Origin: Bacteroidales bacterium | GTDB lineage: Bacteria > Bacteroidota > Bacteroidia > Bacteroidales > UBA932 | Length of the DNA: 64,000 bases | NCBI GenBank assembly: GCA_017443025.1 | Contig: JAFSPG010000018.1 | Location: 124,001-188,000, forward strand | Reading direction: 5' to 3' | Part shown: in pieces, positions 7,991-17,411 of the stretch | Numbering within the stretch: the stretch's first letter is position 1 | Layout of the letters: each line of letters begins with the position of its first letter | Made by a program: the position numbers and the translations under genes | The notes under the pieces: model-generated | The model's database searches: none | Told to the model about the DNA's origin: nothing | The model's input: the letters and a program-made list of their open reading frames with translations, nothing else

Positions 7991-10294
7991 CTATCTATAT
8001 CTGACGGAAATATACTCAAAATTAATGTAAGTATCAACCTTAGTGTTGTATGCCACCTTACCATTTTCGACATCTCCGTTCCAAGCCAACGGCAGGACGG
8101 ACATCGTATCATCGTACGGTCTGATTCTTATAAAGACATGCTCAAGGCCAAAGGCGTCTGAAGGAAGACGGAAACAGTGCTCGGTGGCGCCAAGTCCAGC
8201 CCCTCCTGCCGTCATGTATTTGGTGCCGTCGATATTGGAATCAGCCCATGGGTATGAACGAAGATGGACATAATCTTTCCCCGTAGCAGCATCGGGGCAC
8301 AGCGCAAAGGTTTCGCCGCCATCCACTGAACATTCAACACACCAGTGCGCCGGATAATTCCTTGAGGTTGAGGCAGAATTCTTTCCTGCACCGAAGGCAA
8401 AGGACAACATCATCACGTCTCCACTCAAATCTTTTGCCTTAACATCCAGGACCACGCCATGATATCCTGTCACTTTGTTGTCTGTCCACTCAAACCAACC
8501 TTTTATATCGTGCACAAGAATCATGGCTCTAGGGTGTCCTGTCGAATTATCGGTTGAAGCAACGCCGGCTTTGCCGATTTTAGCATTCGAGCAGAAAGGT
8601 GAGCAGTACGCATCATTACTGGCAATCGGATAATTGTTATCGGTAAGTGCGGCCGCCGCAGACCAGTTCTGGCAAGTAAATTCCGCATTTGGAACCTTCT
8701 TTGTCTGGCTGATATCATCGGACGGGATAATCTGTTTCATCCTGTTGATTAAGCCCACCGGTGCAGCATATTTTTGATCAATGGCTCCATATTGCCCGTA
8801 ACGGTAACTATAGGGCTGTCCATTATAACGCACATGCTCCGTAAAGGCCGAAGTCCCGTCAACCTCCTGACAGAATCCAGTCTGGTCAATGACTCGAATC
8901 TGATATTTACCCATGTCGCCATAACGAGGATTCTCTTCGCTCACAATGATTCCTTCTGTCACACCATTGCCCTGAGGGACAAGGGTTGTAATACCTGTAT
9001 CTGTACTCCGCCTCCATTCGCACGACATGTTTACCGGAGCATAAATAGCCGAGCCCTCTGTATCAACAAGCATGGAGGCCCAAGTGTCCATACGGTCCTT
9101 ATTGCTTGACGAGAGCATGGCATTTATGGAAGAAGATATTGTATAATTCTCGTTCACGTTCGAGTATGCCCCATACTTACAATAAAATTCCGTTCCCTGA
9201 AGCTTTACCCACGTATAAATATCATCATCCTGAAGTTCGGCTATCATCTTGTTTTTCTCTGCAATATTACCAGGTGCACTCTGAACTATATTCCCAGCCT
9301 TTACCCCCGTAATGATATAACGCTCCGGATTCAACTCTTTATTAATAGTCAAATCCTGCAAAGACAACGTTACAGCTGTACCCTTTGACAATACATTATC
9401 CTCAGGGGTTTCAAACTTAAGGCAAAAGCCCATGGAACCATCTTCCTTTTGGATATAAGCCGTCTTATCCGATTCAGTTATATCTACCTTGTTGTAAGAA
9501 ACAGACGGATTCAGCGCCAAATTCTTGGAGCGGAAATCACTGATGATTACTCCCGTGATGAAACTATCATCTTGTATTTCGCCTTGACCGGCCAGTGCAC
9601 GAGCTTCTGTCCACGTAATCTCCGTACCAAATTTTCCGTTCTTGTCCGATGCTGTGGCGAACAAGGCCACGGAAAACTCCTCCTCCCATGAATCAATATA
9701 TGATAGCGTAATTTTCGCCTTGCTCATATGCTCACTGCCTGTAGGAGATGTATTGACAGAGGCTTTCCCCTCGGAAAGGGAAACCGACGAAATCCATCCT
9801 TCCGCCCCCGACAAATAGCTGACAGATGTCTCTATTTGATTCATCTCCAGGTTGGACTGTACATCAAACGATGCGGCGCCGGCAGAACGACCGTCAATGG
9901 TGGTGAAAGGGGCGGCACATTGAAGATACGGGACGACACCCGACTGCTTAAAGAAGAGCGTGTCTGTTTTCTCGCCGTTGTTGAGCGTCAACTGCACCTT
10001 AGCCATTCTGCGAAAGCCTTCATTCTCTGAAAAGGCCAGACGAAGAGTATCATCGCCCGCAAAAGCAGATTGCTCGAGCGTTACCCAAGACGGATTCTCT
10101 CCGACAAAACGCACGGAAACATTGCCGTTGGAGTATACCGGGACCTTTAAGCTCGTCTCGCTTGTTGGAATTTCAAATATCTTTGAGGCTGTTGCCAATT
10201 CCTTAATCTTGGCATATTCAGCATCATCAAGATAATCGGAACATCCCAAAGTGATAAATAATAATGCGATGGAGATAAATATTTTCCTTTCCAT
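7991..10294 (-). CDS. BACON/DUF5689 surface lipoprotein, paralogue 3 of 3
   Basis: 767 residues. The lipobox is ITLGC with Cys18, so the protein is a lipoprotein, probably surface exposed. Residues about 35-120 and 125-215 look like two beta-sandwich modules of BACON type (PSWVTLEQS ... LFFKQSG). A DUF5689-like region follows (FITGVIISDFRS ... DIYTWVKLQGTEFY ... CEWRRS ... YQIRVID, about 235-460), and then a C-terminal beta domain (LSFAFGAGKNS ... WCVECSVDGGETF). It is the only one of the three paralogues with BACON modules and a lipid anchor; the other two are predicted to be secreted without one. It sits two bases downstream of the GLUG lipoprotein gene. Function: probable glycan-binding protein, by context only. 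Confidence 0.75.
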   Translation of the reverse strand: MERKIFISIALLFITLGCSDYLDDAEYAKIKELATASKIFEIPTSETSLKVPVYSNGNVSVRFVGENPSWVTLEQSAFAGDDTLRLAFSENEGFRRMAKVQLTLNNGEKTDTLFFKQSGVVPYLQCAAPFTTIDGRSAGAASFDVQSNLEMNQIETSVSYLSGAEGWISSVSLSEGKASVNTSPTGSEHMSKAKITLSYIDSWEEEFSVALFATASDKNGKFGTEITWTEARALAGQGEIQDDSFITGVIISDFRSKNLALNPSVSYNKVDITESDKTAYIQKEDGSMGFCLKFETPEDNVLSKGTAVTLSLQDLTINKELNPERYIITGVKAGNIVQSAPGNIAEKNKMIAELQDDDIYTWVKLQGTEFYCKYGAYSNVNENYTISSSINAMLSSSNKDRMDTWASMLVDTEGSAIYAPVNMSCEWRRSTDTGITTLVPQGNGVTEGIIVSEENPRYGDMGKYQIRVIDQTGFCQEVDGTSAFTEHVRYNGQPYSYRYGQYGAIDQKYAAPVGLINRMKQIIPSDDISQTKKVPNAEFTCQNWSAAAALTDNNYPIASNDAYCSPFCSNAKIGKAGVASTDNSTGHPRAMILVHDIKGWFEWTDNKVTGYHGVVLDVKAKDLSGDVMMLSFAFGAGKNSASTSRNYPAHWCVECSVDGGETFALCPDAATGKDYVHLRSYPWADSNIDGTKYMTAGGAGLGATEHCFRLPSDAFGLEHVFIRIRPYDDTMSVLPLAWNGDVENGKVAYNTKVDTYINFEYISVRYR

Positions 10295-10296
10295 AA

Positions 10297-12567
10297 TTAC
10301 TCAGATAAGAAATAATTACCGGCACTGCCCGGATTTGTTGTATAGGAGCCGTTTTTCAAACCGACTATCAATGACAGGAAGTTCTCAGAAGTCAACGCCG
10401 TTCCTCCAACCTGACCTGCGATTCCACTATTACTAATGAGTCCGCCAGTGGTATCATCCTGACCCACGATGGCCCCGATTTTTCCTCCGGCAACAGGCCC
10501 TCTGGAAAGCACAGCGTTGAATTTGCAATTAGACACAATTACAGCCTTGCAATATCCGAAGGCGCCGCCCAGCCAGTTTCTGTAAATAGATTGACTGTTG
10601 TTGAGAGTTACGTCGCCATAATTCTCACAACCATCCATCTTTGTCCCGGCAATCAGCGAATGACCGACGAAGCCGGCAATTCGTATTAACTGATTTGACC
10701 CTGAAGTTACGGGAGCACAACTAATATTTCCTCTGTTGACACAAGAGGTCATCGTAGCTGCGGCCGTTTTATTAAATCCAATTATACCGGAAACGGTCAT
10801 ATAAACTGAATTCGAGTTGCTCTCAATATTTCCGGCATTCTCACATTTATTCAGAGTGGCAGCAGCAGAGCAACTACCAATTATACCGGCAGTCATGGAT
10901 GCTCCGGAAGCGGTATTGTTGGTATATGCAACAGAACAAGTTGATGCATTTACTACGTTACCCGTATTTGAGCAGTCACCCAGAGTCATCGCCGCAGTGG
11001 TATTTCCGACTATTCCTCCAACATAGATAGAAACAAACGACCCTCCGGAGAGAGAGATGTCACCGTTGTTTATACAATTGCTAAGGGAAACGGCAGACGG
11101 AACGTACGCGACAATTCCACCCACTTCAGCTGCGCCACCGGTAAGCCCCTCGGCAAAGCAGATGGGGGCAAAGTTTGTGACATTGGAGACGACAGCCTGG
11201 TCTTTTATCTCTGCAGCAAGACCACCTGCACGCTTCTGTGCAGACGATGATGCCGAGAGCGTCACGACCGATACGCCATCATAAGTAAGGCCATCAGAAG
11301 AGCCCAGTATTAAATTGGAAACTGATGCTCCCCCACTTAAGGATGAGAAGAATCCGACCGCACCGTCACCGCTTACAGTATAATTATATACCTTGTGCCC
11401 CTGACCGTCGAAAGAGCCTTCGAAGTCCCTTGCCGTCCACTCCTGGCCTTGCAGATCTATGTCTGCGCCCAGCCTGATATGATCAGTGGAAGCCCAGTCA
11501 TTATAAGCACCGTTCCAAGCCATAAGCTCGTTGGCCGTTGTAAGCTCAATGTCATCGAAAGAATCATCGAACAGCGTCTGTTCGATAGACAAGGCAGGAG
11601 AAGCCTGAGTTACAACCCCGTCTAAATCAGTATACGACAGATCGAGTGTCGCATATCTCACAACTCCTGATGTATTCTCAGACAATTCATACTTCAATGA
11701 GGAGCCTTCGATTTTGACATTCGATACAAAATCTACGGCCTGCGGGTCGGGATACGATACCGAAAGGTCAATATCATCATAGAGCGCGGTAAGATTCGTT
11801 GACAAAGGGATTATACGCTCCCCTCCGCTCTTCTTTGCCACATCCGTCTGCTGAATAGTCAAATAAGCAGCACCCGGATTCTGGATAATGGTGATGGAAT
11901 CCTTATAAACAACATTTGCTGCGTCTTGTAAAATGACAGACAGAACTGCTTCGCGTAATGTACCGCCATCGTTGGACTGAACAATAGCAGAGACATAACG
12001 CCTTGCGCCGGTAGGGAACTGGCTTTGCTTCTCTTCCGGTACGGGGTCCTCCTTCTGCTCCAACGCAATATCGGATATCCAATCTGCTGCATATCCGTCT
12101 TTCTTGGCTGAAATGACAGCGGCGGAGAAGAATTCGGACGGAATGTTCGTATCGAAAGAAAGGGTAACCTTATACGCCCCATTAGGATAGGACCTGTAGC
12201 GTTGGCTGAATTCCAAGCGAGGATTTGCAAAGCCGGCTCGCTGAACTACCCGGATAACCTTTTTGGTTTCTCCACCCTTGATTGTAAGTGTCGCGGCGCG
12301 GGAAAGTCCTGAATTCATAGAAAAGAGAAGGCCAAGCGCCTCAACCCCTTTACCCGAAGTCTTGGCAAGCCTTATCCATCCATTATTGTCGGTCAATTCG
12401 GCAGTCCAAGCGCCGTTGTAGTAAATATTGATAGATGATTCGTCTTTATCGGACGGCAGCACCAAAGACTCAAAATCCAGCCTTAACTCCTGCCAGTCTT
12501 CTGAAAAACGTTTCTCGCAAGAGCAAAGCGCCAAGATACATATTAAAAATATCGCTGTCTTTTTCAT
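10297..12567 (-). CDS. BACON/GLUG-repeat surface lipoprotein
   Basis: 756 residues with a lipobox ending at Cys17 (ALCSC). The first about 340 residues contain BACON-like beta modules (YYNGAWTAELTDNNGWIRL ... VIRVVQRAG, then two less clear ones). From about 360 the chain consists of GLUG-type repeats that should form a right-handed beta-helix: NLILGSS, GGLAAEI, GGIVAYV, GGIVGNT, GIIGSC, GIIGFN, AGFVGHS, each followed by short polar turns with C-x-N-x-G. The repeat half resembles that of the lipoprotein encoded at 19938-22433. It follows susD by 12 bases, the usual place for a surface glycan-binding protein that works with SusC/SusD. No enzyme signature is visible. Confidence 0.78.
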   Translation of the reverse strand: MKKTAIFLICILALCSCEKRFSEDWQELRLDFESLVLPSDKDESSINIYYNGAWTAELTDNNGWIRLAKTSGKGVEALGLLFSMNSGLSRAATLTIKGGETKKVIRVVQRAGFANPRLEFSQRYRSYPNGAYKVTLSFDTNIPSEFFSAAVISAKKDGYAADWISDIALEQKEDPVPEEKQSQFPTGARRYVSAIVQSNDGGTLREAVLSVILQDAANVVYKDSITIIQNPGAAYLTIQQTDVAKKSGGERIIPLSTNLTALYDDIDLSVSYPDPQAVDFVSNVKIEGSSLKYELSENTSGVVRYATLDLSYTDLDGVVTQASPALSIEQTLFDDSFDDIELTTANELMAWNGAYNDWASTDHIRLGADIDLQGQEWTARDFEGSFDGQGHKVYNYTVSGDGAVGFFSSLSGGASVSNLILGSSDGLTYDGVSVVTLSASSSAQKRAGGLAAEIKDQAVVSNVTNFAPICFAEGLTGGAAEVGGIVAYVPSAVSLSNCINNGDISLSGGSFVSIYVGGIVGNTTAAMTLGDCSNTGNVVNASTCSVAYTNNTASGASMTAGIIGSCSAAATLNKCENAGNIESNSNSVYMTVSGIIGFNKTAAATMTSCVNRGNISCAPVTSGSNQLIRIAGFVGHSLIAGTKMDGCENYGDVTLNNSQSIYRNWLGGAFGYCKAVIVSNCKFNAVLSRGPVAGGKIGAIVGQDDTTGGLISNSGIAGQVGGTALTSENFLSLIVGLKNGSYTTNPGSAGNYFLSE

Positions 12568-12579
12568 ACTCCCAAGGAT

Positions 12580-14328
12580 TTACATTCCATATTCTTCGTA
12601 TTCGTCATTCCTGAGAACGCCCCCAGATAGTGCGCATTGTGTCTGAGGAATGGGATAATACCTGTGACAAGGCTTCATATGATTCTTGAGTGTCGCATTC
12701 TGCGTGGAGTTATAAGTTTGGTCGTACCAAACTCCCCATCGGACAAGATCATATTTGCGCTGGAATTCACCTCCGAGTTCGCGGGCTCTTTCGCAGCGTA
12801 GAAACGCCTCCAGTGAATCAAACCCAGCAAACTCAGACAATGGCTCAACTCCGGCCCTCTCACGGACCATATTAATATAGCGGATAGCGTTGTCTGAATC
12901 CTTCATGTGCAGATAACATTCTGCTGCCATCAAAATCACATCAGCATAACGGAATACCGTATAATTGTTAGAGTCATTGCTCAGTACAAGATTCTGGCAC
13001 CAGAACTTCGGCCCGGGCCAGCCCACACCATTGTTTGCCGTAAGGTTAAAGGTCTTATCATTAACCTTCGGATGCAAGCCAAGTGAATCCAGATTGCCAA
13101 TTCCTATAGTATAGAGAACACGGCGGTCTATCTTCTTGCCCTTTCTGCGCGAATCATTTCCGTCTTTATCAAGTATTTCGCCTGCTTCTATCGAATCAAA
13201 GTCTATTCTGGTAGTGAAACGTCCGTATTTTTCGCTGTATGGCCCGAACGTGAGCGGCATAGGCTCAAAAATAGAATTATGATAGGCTGTATTGCTGATT
13301 TCTGCAGGTGTAGAAGCCGGATTAGTAGTAGATGCCGGCCTGAATATACCATAACCATTATTGCACCTGAGAGAGTTCCAGCTGGTGGCTTCATTTCCAA
13401 CATACGGAAGCAGAATACCATCATACAGCCTGTAATCTCCAGAATCACTAACCTTGTTTGACGGAGTCATTATATTGGCCACGTTGCCGGCAAACTGAAC
13501 GCCGGTCTTGCTCCAACCATGCTGAATTTCCAAAATACTCTCGGCTTTGTTTTTATACCGCCACATGGTTTGCTCCAGGGGATAACGAGCTTCAGAAAAC
13601 TCACCATATAATTCGCAAAGCTTATTAATCGGCCACATAGCTGCATCCCAATCCTCATTCCACATGGCAAATTTAGCCATGAGCATCAGGCCAAGAGCGT
13701 ATCCTGCCCTTTGACCATCAATTTCGGATGTTCTGCGAAGCAAACCGTTCTCCTCTGTAAAATAGGGAATTGCATTGTTTTTCAAATCATCGTACAGGAT
13801 GCTCCTGATTTCTGAGGCATCTGTTCTTGGTAATTGACGAATCCTCAACAAATCATCATCTGTGCTGACTTTCTCCATATAGAACGGAACGCCATTGAAA
13901 AAGCAAGTAAGATGGTAATAGAATAGGGCCCTCAGTACGCGAGCCTCCGCCACCAAAGGATATTTTTCCTCGTCTTTGAGATTTGAGGCGGCTATACATT
14001 CCACGCATTCATTTGCCCTCATGACACCCTGGTAGCCATAGGTCCACATTCTTGCACCGAACTGGGGCTTGGCCGGAGTAACATCAAGACTGGCATCTAC
14101 AGTAGTGGAGTTGCTATACCATAAATCGGTACATGCCTCAATTGCCAGCATATAGTTGGCGGTGTAGATGTTTGACAACGATAGATAACACCCATTCAAC
14201 GCAGCAATACACTGCGTTTTATTCTCATAATAATTCTCCGAATTCACGAAAGATGTCGGATGTTCCTTAAGAGAACAGGCAGATAGTACTACAGTAAGGG
14301 TAACAAACAATATCTTTTTCATAGCCAT
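12580..14328 (-). CDS. SusD/RagB family nutrient-binding outer-membrane lipoprotein
   Basis: 582 residues with lipobox VLSAC (Cys18). It shows the TPR-containing SusD fold: YYENKTQCIAALNGCYLSL near the start, EARVLRALFYYHLTCFFNGVPFY around 150-170, and the C-terminal region RYADVILMAAECYLHM followed by INMVRERAGVEPL and ERARELGGEFQRKYDLVRWG. SusD proteins form the lid of the SusC transporter and bind the glycan. The start codon overlaps the susC stop by one base (TAATG), so the pair is translationally coupled. A second ATG two codons in is an equally possible start. Confidence 0.96.
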   Translation of the reverse strand: MAMKKILFVTLTVVLSACSLKEHPTSFVNSENYYENKTQCIAALNGCYLSLSNIYTANYMLAIEACTDLWYSNSTTVDASLDVTPAKPQFGARMWTYGYQGVMRANECVECIAASNLKDEEKYPLVAEARVLRALFYYHLTCFFNGVPFYMEKVSTDDDLLRIRQLPRTDASEIRSILYDDLKNNAIPYFTEENGLLRRTSEIDGQRAGYALGLMLMAKFAMWNEDWDAAMWPINKLCELYGEFSEARYPLEQTMWRYKNKAESILEIQHGWSKTGVQFAGNVANIMTPSNKVSDSGDYRLYDGILLPYVGNEATSWNSLRCNNGYGIFRPASTTNPASTPAEISNTAYHNSIFEPMPLTFGPYSEKYGRFTTRIDFDSIEAGEILDKDGNDSRRKGKKIDRRVLYTIGIGNLDSLGLHPKVNDKTFNLTANNGVGWPGPKFWCQNLVLSNDSNNYTVFRYADVILMAAECYLHMKDSDNAIRYINMVRERAGVEPLSEFAGFDSLEAFLRCERARELGGEFQRKYDLVRWGVWYDQTYNSTQNATLKNHMKPCHRYYPIPQTQCALSGGVLRNDEYEEYGM

Positions 14329-17300
14329 TAGTATCTAACCTGTAAACTAAAAATAACCATTCTGGACTGAGGATATGCACCCATATCAACACGCCGCAAC
14401 GTTGACTCTCCACTTGTGGAGACATCCGGATCAAATCCATTGTAATTCGTCCATAGGAACAGGTTCGTTCCTGACACCCCTACGGTCAAGTCTTTCAACA
14501 AGCCTTTTTTCGAAAGATCAAATGTATAGCTGATTGAGGCGTTTTTCAGGCGGAGATACGATGCATCATGCACTGCAAAACTGCTTGGAAGCATTCTGTC
14601 GTCGGTTCCGGCCCTCGGATAATTTGATTCAGGATTGCGGACAGGATGCCAGGCATTAAGCATATACCGGTACTGGTTCGAGGTGTAAGCCCCGGCCATC
14701 GACAGCTCGCTGTAGTTGTATATTTTACCTCCCAAAGAATAAGAGAAGTACAATCCAATTTTAAAGCGACCGATATTAAACGTGTTCTGGAGGCCGCCAT
14801 AGATAACAGGATCTGAATTCCCGAGATAAATCAAATCTTCTTCAGTAAGTACGCCGTCATGGTTTTGATCTACGTATTTCGGATAGCCCAACACCTCGCG
14901 AGCGCTGTTGCTGGTAGTGTTAGAAACGTAAGATTTGATGATCTTGTTCCTTTCGAACTCATTTTCCGTATGCCAGACACCGGCATATTGGAAGCCCCAA
15001 AGGGAATTCAAAGGATATCCCTTCTTGTATCCATACATCATAAATGGCGTATTACCGGGGCTGTTCAATACGGAGACATAATCTTCCTGACCGATATTCT
15101 CGACCATCTGTTTGTTGTGGGATAATGTAAACTGTGCCGTCCAGCCGAACTTTCTGCGTTCAATTATCTTACCGTCGATTGTCAGCTCGATTCCTTTGTT
15201 TGAGGTGCGACCAATATTTGTCATCCTGCTGGAATATCCGGTAGACTGGATTAACTGAAGGCTCAAAAGAAGGTCATTTGTATATGACAGGTATCCCTCC
15301 AGTGAGACGGTCAAGCGGTTCTTCAGGAACGACATGTCCAAACCCGCATTATACATGGTTGTTTTTTCCCAAGTCAGATTAGGATTTGATATGCGGCTGG
15401 GATAAACGGTTGCGCCCTGAGCTCCGTTAAACAAATAACTACTTGTCGTAGTACTGTAGGCAGCAAGGGACCGATATGGCTGAATAGCATCATTTCCTGT
15501 ACGTCCAGCACTTAATCTAAGAGAAAGTTCGTCGACCCATCGTACATTCTTGAAAAAAGCTTCCTTATTGATCACCCACTTCGCTGCCGCAGACGGGAAA
15601 AATCCCCATTTTTGGTTTTGTGCGAAGTTGGAAGAACCATCATAACGACCCGTTGCTGTCAGATAGTAACGGCCGCCGTAATTATATTCAATTCGCGCAA
15701 AGACGGATTGTTTTACGACCTTTTCAGAACCAGAAGTGGCATTATAATTTTCCTTGCTCGTAATACCGGCCATATTATTCCACTTCAGATCATCGGTGAG
15801 AAGACCTTCCGCCTTTAGGGTAAGGCTATTGGCGGTATATCTGGAAGCAGAATATCCGGCCAATCCCTTAAAACTATGTTTTTGAATTTTTCTACTATAT
15901 GATATAGTATTCTCTGTTGTTAAAGTGCGGTTATCCATTTCTGCCCTGTAGGCATCCGCGCCCTCACCCTCTACCCTGTTGGGAAGCGTACTGGGCCAGA
16001 ACTGATAGTCGTGACGTTGATATCTCGTTATCGAATTCTGGCTTTTAATAACCATGCCCTTCATCGGCTTGAAAACAAACTCTGCAACATCATTATGCGT
16101 CAGCTGCTCCCTTTTCTTCTCTACCTGATTCAACACTGCAACGGGAGTGTTAATGGCCGTTCCGTTCTCATACAGAGGATTGACCGTATCCAAAGGTCCA
16201 ATGAGAGGTGAAAGATATATAGCACCATCCCAGAAACTCGAACCTCCGATATTAGCCTTGTTTAAGTCCTGAGACCTGAACGTATAGCTAAGTTTAAGAT
16301 TGAGCGTGAACCATTTGGCAAAATCATAGGTTAAATTAAGCCTTGCATTGAATCTCTGATTGGCACTACCCTTTATTACGCCACGATGGTCATTATATCC
16401 TACAGAACCGAAATATTTCAGAGGGGTTCCGACTTTCCCGCTTACGGAAACATTGTAATTCTGATACGGCGCAATTCTGGTTATCTCCTTCATCCAATCT
16501 GTATTATTGGTATAATCGCCGGGTAAATAGTGCGGCGTCGTCTTATACGCGTCATACCTGAAATAGTTGATATCATTCATGTAGCGCAGGAATTCCTGAC
16601 CATTCATCAAATCCAGCTTGCGTGCTACCTGAGATACACCAAATTCAGCTTTTGCAGTAACCGACGGCTTCGAGGTAATACCTTTTTTGGTGGTAATAAT
16701 TACTACGCCGTTTGCACCGCGAGAGCCATAGATGGCAGTCGCAGATGCATCCTTCATCACAGAGATGGATTCAACATCAGAAGAGTTAATTTCACCGATA
16801 TCTGCAACCGCATCCAAAACTCCGTCTACGATGATAAGGGGTTCATTTGATGCAGTGATTGACCGGGTGCCTCGAATACGAATCGAGGTTACCGCTCCTG
16901 GTTCTCCCGTAGTATTCATCACGTCAACACCGGCTATCCTTCCCTGGAGAGCCTGGTCAATGGAAGTTTTAGGAGCAGATTCGATGTCACCCAGCTTTAC
17001 GGTCGAGACCGAACCGGTTAAATCTGACTTTTTGGTCGTACCGTAACCAATTACCACAACCTCATTCAGGACATTGGACTTATCCGGATTTAAAGTCACA
17101 TCGATTACCGTCCTTTCTCCAATTACAACTTCCTGTGTTTCATAAGAAATGAAAGAAAATCGGAGAATTTTATCCGACGGGGTAACACTGATGCTATAGC
17201 ACCCATTCATATCGGTCACAGTGCCCTTCTTCCCGTCAGCGGTAACGACTCCTGCGCCAAACATTATTTCCCCGTTTTCGTCTCTGACCGTTCCTGTAAT

Positions 17301-17390
17301 CACTTGCTGAGCAAAAACAGATGCTCCGTTCAACAAAAGCAGCAAGAGCGGAAAGAGTAGCTTAAGGTATGTCCCACGTGTCTTTCTCAT
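14328..17390 (-). CDS. SusC/RagA family TonB-linked outer-membrane receptor
   Basis: 1,020 residues. A signal peptide (1-28) precedes a carboxypeptidase-regulatory-like domain (VITGTVRDENGEIMFGAGV ... GTVTDMNGCYSI, about 30-110). The junction LNEVVVIGYGTTKKSDLTGS is typical of SusC proteins. The plug follows (ALQGRIAGVDVM ... IRIRGTRSI ... PLIIVDGV) with SVMKDASATAIYGSRGANGV, and then a beta-barrel ending in the aromatic-rich MVIFSLQVRY. It imports oligosaccharides across the outer membrane using TonB energy, with the SusD protein as lid. It has no N-terminal STN domain, consistent with control by the adjacent LacI-type regulator and not by an ECF sigma/anti-sigma pair. The gene lies 21 bases after the TIM-barrel lipoprotein gene. 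Confidence 0.97.
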   Translation of the reverse strand: MRKTRGTYLKLLFPLLLLLLNGASVFAQQVITGTVRDENGEIMFGAGVVTADGKKGTVTDMNGCYSISVTPSDKILRFSFISYETQEVVIGERTVIDVTLNPDKSNVLNEVVVIGYGTTKKSDLTGSVSTVKLGDIESAPKTSIDQALQGRIAGVDVMNTTGEPGAVTSIRIRGTRSITASNEPLIIVDGVLDAVADIGEINSSDVESISVMKDASATAIYGSRGANGVVIITTKKGITSKPSVTAKAEFGVSQVARKLDLMNGQEFLRYMNDINYFRYDAYKTTPHYLPGDYTNNTDWMKEITRIAPYQNYNVSVSGKVGTPLKYFGSVGYNDHRGVIKGSANQRFNARLNLTYDFAKWFTLNLKLSYTFRSQDLNKANIGGSSFWDGAIYLSPLIGPLDTVNPLYENGTAINTPVAVLNQVEKKREQLTHNDVAEFVFKPMKGMVIKSQNSITRYQRHDYQFWPSTLPNRVEGEGADAYRAEMDNRTLTTENTISYSRKIQKHSFKGLAGYSASRYTANSLTLKAEGLLTDDLKWNNMAGITSKENYNATSGSEKVVKQSVFARIEYNYGGRYYLTATGRYDGSSNFAQNQKWGFFPSAAAKWVINKEAFFKNVRWVDELSLRLSAGRTGNDAIQPYRSLAAYSTTTSSYLFNGAQGATVYPSRISNPNLTWEKTTMYNAGLDMSFLKNRLTVSLEGYLSYTNDLLLSLQLIQSTGYSSRMTNIGRTSNKGIELTIDGKIIERRKFGWTAQFTLSHNKQMVENIGQEDYVSVLNSPGNTPFMMYGYKKGYPLNSLWGFQYAGVWHTENEFERNKIIKSYVSNTTSNSAREVLGYPKYVDQNHDGVLTEEDLIYLGNSDPVIYGGLQNTFNIGRFKIGLYFSYSLGGKIYNYSELSMAGAYTSNQYRYMLNAWHPVRNPESNYPRAGTDDRMLPSSFAVHDASYLRLKNASISYTFDLSKKGLLKDLTVGVSGTNLFLWTNYNGFDPDVSTSGESTLRRVDMGAYPQSRMVIFSLQVRY

Positions 17391-17411
17391 ATAGAATTAT
17401 TTATTGATTGT

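Noticed and set aside
10700-11260. Recurrent similar segments in the GLUG region as a DNA repeat array
   Set aside because: They are degenerate protein repeats of a beta-helix, not conserved at the nucleotide level.
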